A DNA stretch of 64,000 nucleotides, from the NCBI GenBank assembly GCA_016745315.1, contig CP066886.1, positions 1,829,501 through 1,893,500 of the forward strand, given 5' to 3'. Below, in pieces: positions 29,582 through 38,250 of the stretch. Within the stretch, counting starts at the first letter, position 1; each line of letters starts with the position of its first letter. The notes beneath the pieces are model-generated. The model was not told the origin of the DNA and searched no databases. It worked only from the letters and a program-made list of their open reading frames with translations. Both the position numbers and the translations under genes were made by a program. This stretch comes from Arthrospira sp. PCC 9108 (GTDB lineage Bacteria; Cyanobacteriota; Cyanobacteriia; Cyanobacteriales; Microcoleaceae).

Positions 29582-31405
29582 ATGACTCTACCTCCTAAAT
29601 TTTTGGCATTGCAGCTTCACCAGCAAGCTATTATATACATTAATAATAGGGACTGGGATGCGGCTATCAAAGCTGCTGAACAAGCCTTAAAACTGTACCC
29701 GGATTTAGCGATCGCCTGTAAAACTTTGGGGATAGCTTGGCAATGTAAAGGAGAGTTAGCTGAGGCGGAAAAATGGTATAAACAAGCCTTGAAAATTCAA
29801 CCACATTTTGCGGAAGTTTACTCAAATTTAGGCAGTTTATATGCGAAACAAAGCCAGTGGGAACCTGCTATTATAGCCTATCAAACTGCGTTAAAAATTA
29901 ATCCTAATTTAGCCGGAGCTTATCGGAATTTAGCCAAGGTATGGACTGAGTTAGAGGATACGGATAATTTTATTAAATGTCAATATAAAGCTCTGAAATT
30001 AGAACCGGAAAAAGGCAGTGCAGATGATTATATAAAGTTAGGAAATTTGTTGCTAAAGTCGCGCCAATTTACTAAGGCGATCGCCTGTTATCGACAAGCC
30101 ATTAAATTATATCCTGATACCTCTGAAGCCTATCATAACTTAGGGGAAGTTTTGAAGGCATTAAAAAGACCGAAACAGGCAATTTTGTATTATCAAAAGG
30201 CTCTGGAAGTTAATCACCAGTCAACTATGACTTATCGTAGCTTAGAAAAAATCTTAATTCAGCATCATCAATGGGAGGAAGTTATTAAAGTTTATTGTCA
30301 ACATTTAACCGTAGATTATAACTGCTTTGAAACCTATCGCAGTTTGGGTAAAATTTTACTGTAAGAAGGTCGGACTCAAGATGCTATGAATGCCTTTCTT
30401 AAAGCCATAGAAATTAAACCTGATTTTGCTTGGTCTTATTGGAACTTGTGGAATATTTTAGCTGAATATGAACAGCTAGACCAAGCCAGGAAAATTTTAG
30501 TAGCAGCCATTGACCGTTTTCCCGATTCTGAACAAGTTAAATTGAATTTGGGGGAACTTCTCAGCTATCAAAAAAAATTCCAGGAAGCTATGGTAGCATA
30601 TCGGGATGCTGCTGTTCAAAAAACGCGGCGATCGCATCCTGAAATCGTGGCTAAATCAGCAGATAAATCCTCTCCTCTCCCGCCCAATTTTATCATTATT
30701 GGCACTCAAAAAGGTGGCACTACATCTCTGTATCGTTACTTAGAAGAACATCCTCAAATGGTAGGTTTTATTAAGAAAGAAACTCATTTTTGGAATCAAC
30801 ATTGTGACCGAGGTTTAGACTGGTATATATCCCACTTTCCCCCCAGTATTTTCGATACTAATATCATCACCGGGGAAGCCACGCCGAATTATTTAGAATC
30901 CCCGAAAGTTCCTGAGCGTATATTTGAGGAATTTCCTAGTATTAAATTAATTGTATTACTTCGTAATCCCATCACGAGAGCCTTATCTCAATATCATCAT
31001 TGGGTGAGATTAATGCGGGAATATAGACCATTAGAAATCGTGATAGAATCGGAGTTAAACCTAATCAAAAGTAACTTAGAATCGGAGAGTAAGCTAATTC
31101 AATATCCCGGATATATTTGGCGAGGATTATATCTACCATTTCTGGAAAAATGGATGTCGATTTTCCCCAGGGAACAGTTTTTAATTATCCGCAGTGAAGA
31201 TTTTTATCAAAATCCCTCCCAAGTTTTTAATCAGGTTTTGGATTTTTTAGGCTTACCTAGCTATGAACTCTCTAATTATTGTTCCTATAACTCAGGACGT
31301 TATCCCCAAATTGAACCTTCAGTTTATAGCCAACTCCGAGATTATTTTTATCCTCATAATCAAAGATTACAGGATTTTTTAAATTTACAGTTTGATTGGG
31401 ATTAA
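29582..31405 (+). pseudogene. TPR-sulfotransferase fusion (second), in-frame TAA
   Basis: One continuous frame of 608 codons interrupted only by TAA at 30362-30364. Before it are TPRs (MTLPPKFLALQLHQQ...RSLGKILL); after it the same TPR continues (EGRTQDAMNAFLKAIEIKP) and leads to a full sulfotransferase domain (IIGTQKGGTTSLYRYL, GEATPNYLES, LLRNPITRALSQYHHW). The third sulfotransferase reads FLRQGQPLKAIEAY at this place, so glutamine is the likely original residue (CAA to TAA). Either a nonsense pseudogene, a read-through gene, or two separate polypeptides; the downstream half could restart at ATG 30386. Confidence 0.85.
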
Positions 31406-31424
31406 ATTAATGATTGGTCAAGGG

Positions 31425-31453
31425 TTGACATTTGGCGAATTTTATGATATGTA
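31425..31453 (+). promoter_or_regulatory. Sigma-70-like promoter before the third TPR-sulfotransferase
   Basis: TTGACA at 31425-31430, 17-base spacer, TATGTA at 31448-31453, about 60 bases upstream of the ATG. This suggests the third sulfotransferase has its own promoter. Confidence 0.55.
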
Positions 31454-31515
31454 TATGAGTTGTAAGGAGATGTTAGAAAAGCATCCTGGAAGTTTCCCAA
31501 AAATTGAAAGTAATA

Positions 31516-33663
31516 ATGCCATTCTCGGAAGAAATCATAGCATTACAGCTATATCAGCAAGCTAACACATATCTAGCGAAACAGCAATTTTCAGAGGCGA
31601 TCGCTTCCTGTAAAACTGCCTTAGAATACCATCCTAACTTAGCTCCAGCATACAAAATTATCGGCACTGTTGAACAGCTACAGGGGGAGTTTGATCAGGC
31701 GGAAGCCTCCTATAAAAAAGCCTTAGAAATCGAGCCAGATTTTGCAGAAGTTTACGCTAATCTTGGCAGTCTTTTTGCTCAACAAAATGAGTGGCAATCA
31801 GCCATTAGTTTCTATGAAAAAGCTATCGAAATTAAGCCAGATTTTGGCGGTGCTTATCGCAACTTAGCCAAAGTATTTGGACAAATAAATCAACCCAATA
31901 AAGCTAATTACTGTTTATTAAAAGCCATCGATATTGAGCCTCAAAATATTAAACTTACTGAATATATTGAGGTTGCCCAAACCCTTGATAATCAGGGAAA
32001 ATTTACCCAAGCGATCGCCCTTTATACAAAGGCGATGGAAATTTACCCAAATGTGGCAGAAATCCACTATAATTTAGGGGAAACTTTCGTCAATTGTCAA
32101 CAATGGAAATCAGCCATAACCGCCTATAAACAGGCTCTGGAAATGAACCCAGATTTGTATTATGTTTATAGTCGTTTGGGGGATGTTTTCACAGAACAGC
32201 AAAACTACCAGGAAGCGATCGCCGCCTATCAACAATGTGTTAAACTGAAGCCAGACATAGATTGGATACATTTTAAGCTGGGGGAAATCTGCAAAAAACA
32301 AGGAGATATAAAACAAGCGATCGCCGCCTATCAAAAAGGCATAACCCTCCAACCACAATTAACATGGCCTTACTTAAAATTATTGGAACTTTTAAACCAA
32401 CTGGAATCATGGCAGGAAATTTTCAGTAACTATCAGGAACTCCTAAATAACCATCCTGATAAATCGGCAATAATTTACCAAAAACTAGCCGAGGTAGCCG
32501 TGAGATTCAATAAGTGGAATCAGGCGATTAAAAATTACCAAAAAGCCATAGAAATCGACCTAGAATGCTTCGATGCTTGTCTGCAATTAGCCCAAATATT
32601 TCTGCGTCAAGGACAACCTCTCAAAGCCATAGAAGCCTATATAAAAGCCGTTAATATTCGACCTTATTTTTATTGGTCATATTGGAATCTGTGGAATTTA
32701 TTAGCCGAACACAATCAACTTGATGTCGTCATTGATATCTATCGCCAGAAACTCCAAGATTTTGGCGATTTTCATATAGTTTCTATGAACCTAGGAGAGG
32801 CTTTAAGTCGTCAAGGAAATATCCAAGAAGCCATCAGCCATTATCGAAATGCCAGCCATAAAAAACTGTTAAAAAATCGACCAGAAATTGCTAGTCAATA
32901 TTGGGATAATAACCATCCCATGCACCCGAATTTTTTAATTATTGGCACTCAAAAAGGCGGCACAACTTCCCTGTACAACTATTTAAGTAAACATCCGCAA
33001 GTATTACCCTGCATCAAAAAAGAAGTTTACTTTTGGACTATGCTGTTTTATAGAGGCTTAGACTGGTATCTTTCCCATTTTCCCCACCTGGCGACCTCAG
33101 CCAAATTTATCACTGGAGAAGCGACTCCTCACTATTTAGAAACCCTGGAAGTTCCCCAGCGGGTCTGGGAAGTATTTCCGTCCATGAAACTGATTGTGTT
33201 GTTAAGAAATCCGATAATCAGGAGTTTTTCACATTATTATCATTGGCAGAGATTAATGTGGGAAAAGAGGTCTTGGCAAGAAGCCTTTGCCTCGGAGTTA
33301 GAAATCATGTCTAACCTAGACGATATCGACTTTTTCAATGCTCCCGCCTTACAAGGGCAAAAGAAATATCTAGCCAGAGGAATATATATCGATTTTCTGG
33401 AAAATTGGATGTCAGTATTTCCCCGGGAACAGTTTTTAATTATTCGTAGTGAGGACTTTTACGAACATCCCCAAGCCATTTTAAATCAAGTCTTAGAATT
33501 TTTAGAACTCCCGCCGCACCAACTCCATAAATATCACCCTTTCAACGCTGGAGAATATGAAGTCGATCGCCAAGATGCCGTTTTCCAGCAACTCCAGGAA
33601 TTTTTCCGACCCCATAATCAGAAACTAGAGGAATTTTTAGGACGACAATTAAATTGGCATTGA
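31516..33663 (+). CDS. TPR-sulfotransferase fusion (third)
   Basis: About 715 residues from ATG 31516 (in-frame TTG at 31504). About 12 TPR units (AEASYKKALEIEPDFAEVYA; AIAAYQQCVKLKPDIDWIHF) precede a sulfotransferase domain with PAPS loop IIGTQKGGTTSLYNYL, GEATPHYLET and LLRNPIIRSFSHYYHW. It ends HNQKLEEFLGRQLNWH, the same closing motif as the other two sulfotransferases. Intact. HIP1 octamers sit repeatedly in the AIA codons of the TPR helices. Confidence 0.92.
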   Translation: MPFSEEIIALQLYQQANTYLAKQQFSEAIASCKTALEYHPNLAPAYKIIGTVEQLQGEFDQAEASYKKALEIEPDFAEVYANLGSLFAQQNEWQSAISFYEKAIEIKPDFGGAYRNLAKVFGQINQPNKANYCLLKAIDIEPQNIKLTEYIEVAQTLDNQGKFTQAIALYTKAMEIYPNVAEIHYNLGETFVNCQQWKSAITAYKQALEMNPDLYYVYSRLGDVFTEQQNYQEAIAAYQQCVKLKPDIDWIHFKLGEICKKQGDIKQAIAAYQKGITLQPQLTWPYLKLLELLNQLESWQEIFSNYQELLNNHPDKSAIIYQKLAEVAVRFNKWNQAIKNYQKAIEIDLECFDACLQLAQIFLRQGQPLKAIEAYIKAVNIRPYFYWSYWNLWNLLAEHNQLDVVIDIYRQKLQDFGDFHIVSMNLGEALSRQGNIQEAISHYRNASHKKLLKNRPEIASQYWDNNHPMHPNFLIIGTQKGGTTSLYNYLSKHPQVLPCIKKEVYFWTMLFYRGLDWYLSHFPHLATSAKFITGEATPHYLETLEVPQRVWEVFPSMKLIVLLRNPIIRSFSHYYHWQRLMWEKRSWQEAFASELEIMSNLDDIDFFNAPALQGQKKYLARGIYIDFLENWMSVFPREQFLIIRSEDFYEHPQAILNQVLEFLELPPHQLHKYHPFNAGEYEVDRQDAVFQQLQEFFRPHNQKLEEFLGRQLNWH

Positions 33664-33726
33664 TGATGGTCCGAAAGCGCTATCCTTGAGGATAATATCA
33701 GCCCTACCCCAAATTTCCTAAGCATA

Positions 33727-35832
33727 ATGCGGTTGCAGCGCCAGTTTAATGGAAAAATCATCACCCTCGACACCAGAAACCCCATTGGGAGTGGTGGTGA
33801 GGGTCGCATCTACGTTGTTGCCAACGACCCCACCCTAGTAGCCAAAATCTACCATAACCCGACAGACGAAGACGCAGACAAACTAACCCTAATGTACAAC
33901 GCCCCCCCTGCCAATTTAGCTGTAATGCCGGGGATGACCTTAATCGCTTGGCCAATAGACCTGTTGCGAACTCTCGATAACCGGCCCCACATTGTCGGGT
34001 ATCTAATGCCGCGCGTCACCGCCGCCGCACCGATCCACACATTCTACACCCCCAAAACCCGCCGGGAACAGAAACCCCTATTTAACTATCTCTACCTACA
34101 CCGTACCGCACGCAACCTAGCAGCCGCCTTTAACGACATTCACAGCGGAGGCTATGTAGTAGGAGATGTCAACGAATCCAATATTCTAGTCAGCGATACC
34201 GCTATTGTCACCCTAGTAGATACAGACTCGTTTCAAGTGTGCGACCCCTATACTAAGCTGACCTTTCGCTGTCCGGTAGGAAAAGCGGAATTTACCCCCC
34301 CAGAATTGCAACATCAGACTTTCCGAGATATCGATCGCACCCCAGAACACGATCGCTTTGGTTTAGCCGTGCTGATATTTCAACTACTAATGGAAGGAAC
34401 ACACCCCTTTTCAGGAGTATATCAAGGCAGTGGTGACCCCCCAGCCATAGAAGCGCGCATCAAAGCCGGTCATTTCGTCTATGGGAAAAAACCAGTCCCC
34501 TACCAACCGATGCCCTTAGCCCCCACCTTCAAAACCCTTCACCCCAGCCTACAGGAGCTATTTATCCGCTGCTTTGAAGACGGCTACCGCTACCCGGAAA
34601 AACGCCCCACAGCCATAGATTGGACACAAGCCCTCAAACAAGCAGAATCGGACCTAAGCACCTGTGCCAAGAATCGACAACACCGATACAATAACTATCT
34701 AAAATCCTGTCCCTGGTGCGATCGCACCCGCCAACTAGGAGGACGCGATCCCTTCCCCTCCCGAGAAGCCGTGCGTTCCGGTGAACACCTAGAACCACTA
34801 AAAATCAAAAAGCGCCATCGTCTCACCCTCAACTCTCGAGTTACCCGTCCCCAACAACCATCGCGAGTCATCACCCCCACCACCAAAAGCCCCAGACGAG
34901 TTCTCAAACGTCCCCAACCTCCCGCCATTATCAGATCACCGCGCACCTGGTTAGCCATTTGGCATATTACCGAAGGCGCAATAGTTGGCGGTGTTTGGGG
35001 AGTTACCTGTTTATCAGCGATAGTGGCTATAATTTTTGCCCTCTTTGGACCCACCAGCGGCATACTGGGAGCCATGATCGTCGGTAGCATTTGGGGCTGT
35101 TTTTTCGGTGCCACCGCCGGGTTATTCATACCCGAACCCATTACCGGACCCAGCAAAATCCCGGTAATCATTGGGGGTCTATGTGGAACCTTCATCGCCG
35201 CCGCCATAGCTGGAGTCATTTTTGGGGCTTTAGAACAAGATGCCCTCATTGGTCAGGCGATTCTGTGGGGGGCGTTTATGGGTATGGTGTGGGGTACCAT
35301 CTGGAACCTATTTAAACCCCCTCTATCGGTTCCCAAAGGCCGTGTACATGGTAAAAATGGTATGGTTCTAGGTGCTATATGGGGAGCATTTTTGGGTACA
35401 GCGATCGGTAGTGTTTTAGGGGCGATCGCTGTGGTCGCCATGGAAATAGACCAGCCTGGTAACTCCACCCCAGAAATTATCTCCCGCCTCTTTGTCACGG
35501 CCATTGTCGCGGCCGGAATTGGTGCCTTGGGGGGGATTCTATCTGGTGCCACTTTTGGCAGCATTGGCGGCGCACCACCCCTCCCCACTGCTATACGATT
35601 AGCTGGACGACGGGGAGCCTGGGTCGGTATGGTTTGGGGTAATTTCCTGGGAGTAATTACTGGCGCTTTTTTAGGGGCGATCGCATCTACCCTATTTCCT
35701 CAATTGCTGCAAACCAACCCCTCAGACAACAGCACCCCCCTATTATTAGGAGCCATTATCGTTTCTGCCGGCATTGGTTCAGCCTGGGGCATATTTTCCG
35801 GCATGATTTGGGGAGGACTCGGTAAATTTTGA
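33727..35832 (+). CDS. Kinase-like protein with glycine-rich membrane domain
   Basis: 701 residues. Residues ~15-310 are a eukaryotic-type protein kinase fold: glycine loop GSGGEGRIYV (21-30), lysine 40 in LVAKIY, catalytic loop VVGDVNESNILV (Asp147, Asn152, without the usual HRD) and metal site VDTDSF (Asp165 in DTD instead of DFG). A small cysteine module follows (CAKN...CPWC). Residues ~420-700 are several glycine/alanine-rich membrane helices (GGVWGVTCLSAIVAIIFALF; SAGIGSAWGIFSGMIWGGLG). It may be an active non-canonical kinase or a pseudokinase; substrate unknown. Confidence 0.82.
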   Translation: MRLQRQFNGKIITLDTRNPIGSGGEGRIYVVANDPTLVAKIYHNPTDEDADKLTLMYNAPPANLAVMPGMTLIAWPIDLLRTLDNRPHIVGYLMPRVTAAAPIHTFYTPKTRREQKPLFNYLYLHRTARNLAAAFNDIHSGGYVVGDVNESNILVSDTAIVTLVDTDSFQVCDPYTKLTFRCPVGKAEFTPPELQHQTFRDIDRTPEHDRFGLAVLIFQLLMEGTHPFSGVYQGSGDPPAIEARIKAGHFVYGKKPVPYQPMPLAPTFKTLHPSLQELFIRCFEDGYRYPEKRPTAIDWTQALKQAESDLSTCAKNRQHRYNNYLKSCPWCDRTRQLGGRDPFPSREAVRSGEHLEPLKIKKRHRLTLNSRVTRPQQPSRVITPTTKSPRRVLKRPQPPAIIRSPRTWLAIWHITEGAIVGGVWGVTCLSAIVAIIFALFGPTSGILGAMIVGSIWGCFFGATAGLFIPEPITGPSKIPVIIGGLCGTFIAAAIAGVIFGALEQDALIGQAILWGAFMGMVWGTIWNLFKPPLSVPKGRVHGKNGMVLGAIWGAFLGTAIGSVLGAIAVVAMEIDQPGNSTPEIISRLFVTAIVAAGIGALGGILSGATFGSIGGAPPLPTAIRLAGRRGAWVGMVWGNFLGVITGAFLGAIASTLFPQLLQTNPSDNSTPLLLGAIIVSAGIGSAWGIFSGMIWGGLGKF

Positions 35833-35920
35833 ACTCAAATTGTACCCAGTACAGATGCCAACTGTCAAAACTCCGTGATAAAGTCATCCCCAAACACCAC
35901 CATTATACAAACATATCTGA

Positions 35921-37153
35921 ATGCACATTGCTTGGCTTGGAAAAAAATCACCATTTTGCGGTAACGTCACTTACTCCCGGGAAGTAACCAATATGCTGCT
36001 TGACCGGGGATATCAGGTTAGCTTTATCCATTTTGCCCAAGAAACCACCCACCCCGAACGTCGAGAACAATGGTCGCTAGAAAATGGGCACTGGAAAATT
36101 CAAGCCCAAGATTTCCAGTTTAATAGCGATTCTTTCGGTGACACTCAGAGGACCAAAGAAGTGCCACTTCCCTGCCTCTATAAGTCTCAGATCTACACCA
36201 TACCTACCCTCAAATCTAGTAAGGTACTGATGCGGTCTCTGCAAGCATTAAAGCCTGATCTGGTTCATGCCTCCCTAACCCTGTCTCCCCTTGATTTCCT
36301 CCTCCCAGAAATTTGCGAAGAATTAAATTTACCCTTAGTAGCCACCTTTCACCCCCCTTTCGATCGCAAACTCCGCAACCTCACTTCTGGGACTCAGCAT
36401 CTGATGTACCAGATTTATGCTCCCTTCCTGGCTAATTATGACCGGGTAATTGTCTTCTCTCAAATTCAGAAAGATTTACTCGTTAAACTCGGAGTTACCT
36501 CGCCCCAAGTCGCCATCATTCCTAATGGCGTGGATGTACAAAAATATTCCCCCGGACCCTCCCACCTGAAATCTCAACTTCAAAGCGATCGGATTTTCGT
36601 TTATCAAGGACGCATCGCCACCGAAAAAAATATCGAAGCCATGTTAAAAGGCTGGAAAAAAGCCAGCATGGGTGAAAAATGCCGCTTATTATTAGTAGGA
36701 GATGGACCCTTAGCCTCTTCCTTACAAGGCTTTTATGGCTTAGAAGACGGCATTATCTGGGCAGGTTTTATCGGCGATGAAGATAAACGTATCGAAATTT
36801 TACGCGGCTCCGATGTGTTTATTTTACCCTCCTTAGTAGAAGGACTATCTCTATCTCTACTAGAAGCAATGGCCTGTGGTATCGCCTGCATAGCCACCGA
36901 TGCTGGGGCTGATGGTGAAGTCTTAGAAAATGGCGCGGGTGTCGTCTTAAAAACCCAAGGCGTTAGCACTCAACTCCAAACTATATTACCTGTGTTTAGA
37001 GACCATCCTGAAATGGCAACTATTTTAGGACAAAAAGCTAGAAATAGGGTGCTAGAAAAATACACCCTAGATGAGAATATCAGCCAGATCGAAAAGTTAT
37101 ATATGGATGTCGTCAAACATCCCAAAATGGTGATTAAACTCAACTTAAATTAG
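35921..37153 (+). CDS. GT4 glycosyltransferase, possibly DgdA-like
   Basis: 410 residues, GT-B fold. The N-terminus MHIAWLGKKSPFCGNVTYSR and the donor-site region EGLSLSLLEAMACGIACIAT with following GADGEVLENGAG are GT4 hallmarks. The N-terminal sequence recalls cyanobacterial digalactosyldiacylglycerol synthase DgdA (Slr1508 type) from memory; I hold that with moderate confidence. If right, it galactosylates MGDG for thylakoid lipids; otherwise it is a glycan GT4. Not obviously tied to the kinase-like gene upstream. Confidence 0.8.
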   Translation: MHIAWLGKKSPFCGNVTYSREVTNMLLDRGYQVSFIHFAQETTHPERREQWSLENGHWKIQAQDFQFNSDSFGDTQRTKEVPLPCLYKSQIYTIPTLKSSKVLMRSLQALKPDLVHASLTLSPLDFLLPEICEELNLPLVATFHPPFDRKLRNLTSGTQHLMYQIYAPFLANYDRVIVFSQIQKDLLVKLGVTSPQVAIIPNGVDVQKYSPGPSHLKSQLQSDRIFVYQGRIATEKNIEAMLKGWKKASMGEKCRLLLVGDGPLASSLQGFYGLEDGIIWAGFIGDEDKRIEILRGSDVFILPSLVEGLSLSLLEAMACGIACIATDAGADGEVLENGAGVVLKTQGVSTQLQTILPVFRDHPEMATILGQKARNRVLEKYTLDENISQIEKLYMDVVKHPKMVIKLNLN

Positions 37154-37189
37154 TCACAATTTATCTAGTAATTGACCGCTAATTAACTG

Positions 37190-38026
37190 TTAATCCCTGA
37201 GAGGTTCAATGTCTATCCAAACCCCCGTTTTAGGGAGATCTGGAATAAATTCTACCCTCAGTTGAGGTAAACAACTCAAGCGGTCATCCATCAAAACCCC
37301 CGCCCCTTGCAAAGTCAAAGCATCTAAACAAGCCCCAGCCAAATTATCAATATCAGAATTAGTCCGATGATTACCAAACAAACGGATAGTCACCGCCGCC
37401 CGTCTGATGGGAAATCTGTTGGTTAAATTGCGTTCTGATATCTGGCGATATAATTCAACTTCCGCCCGGTTCCGCCACTCCCGATATCGAGGAGGTAAAT
37501 AAGTCCCATTACTGGTAACCCGGGGACGCGCCTTCGGAACCACAGCCCCCTCAAGTACAAAGCTAATCAGTTCCCTCTTGGGTGGTATTTCCTCCCCTGG
37601 AGGAACCGGGGTAAATTCTACATCAATAGGGGTATCATAGTCCTTGACCTCCTCTATGGGGGGTTCTACCTCCTCTATGGGGGGTTCTACTTCCTTCTGG
37701 GCTTCTAATTCCAAAGGTTTGGGCTGTAGTGAATATTCGTCAATATCAGCAGCCTCTATCTCTATTTCCCCACCCAGAAATCCTGGCCAAGTGCGAGCAA
37801 TCTGCATATAAGTGTCAGCACTTTGGGCAGAAATATCAATCGACTCTAGCCAACCTTCCCAGTCGGTTGAGGTTAATTGGGTTTGTGCTTGTAGCAATAA
37901 AACTCCCGCATGGTAAGCCGGAACTAACGCCGTCTGGGGACTTCCTAGACACCGCTGATGTTCGTAGCTAATGGCACGCGCCAGATTTTCTAATTCAGAA
38001 ATTTTCGGTTTCAGTTCAGTTAACAC
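37190..38026 (-). CDS. RusA-like Holliday junction resolvase-type nuclease
   Basis: 278 residues. The C-terminal ~115 residues match RusA: FVLEGAVVPKARPRVTSNGT, then TNSDIDNLAGACLDALTLQG and VLMDDRLSCLPQLRV, containing the catalytic aspartates. The N-terminal ~100 residues are helical and unassigned (LARAISYEHQRCLGSPQTAL; SADTYMQIARTWP). The linker carries two tandem copies of an EVEPPIEE unit. In bacteria RusA resolves Holliday junctions and is usually phage-derived. Confidence 0.85.
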   Translation of the reverse strand: MLTELKPKISELENLARAISYEHQRCLGSPQTALVPAYHAGVLLLQAQTQLTSTDWEGWLESIDISAQSADTYMQIARTWPGFLGGEIEIEAADIDEYSLQPKPLELEAQKEVEPPIEEVEPPIEEVKDYDTPIDVEFTPVPPGEEIPPKRELISFVLEGAVVPKARPRVTSNGTYLPPRYREWRNRAEVELYRQISERNLTNRFPIRRAAVTIRLFGNHRTNSDIDNLAGACLDALTLQGAGVLMDDRLSCLPQLRVEFIPDLPKTGVWIDIEPLRD

Positions 38027-38250
38027 AATAATCTCAAGTACACTTCATTAGTTATCAATTTTCCTCTACTAGGGGGTTCTCAGTACCCCATCCCCAGGTC
38101 AGTATCAGTAGTTTAACGGATTCACGCTACAGCTACCAGGCCGAGCATTTCCTACCCCATAGAAATAACAGGCTGTTTGGGAACTGTTAGTTCTAATCTA
38201 GCCTCCTGCATCTTACTTCAGCAGGATAATTGGCGGTCAAATTGTCGGTG

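Noticed and set aside
31411..31570. Small frame (MIGQGLTFGEFYDMYM...) before the third sulfotransferase
   Set aside because: It overlaps the promoter and the sulfotransferase start in another frame and has no recognisable product; the promoter reading is preferred.
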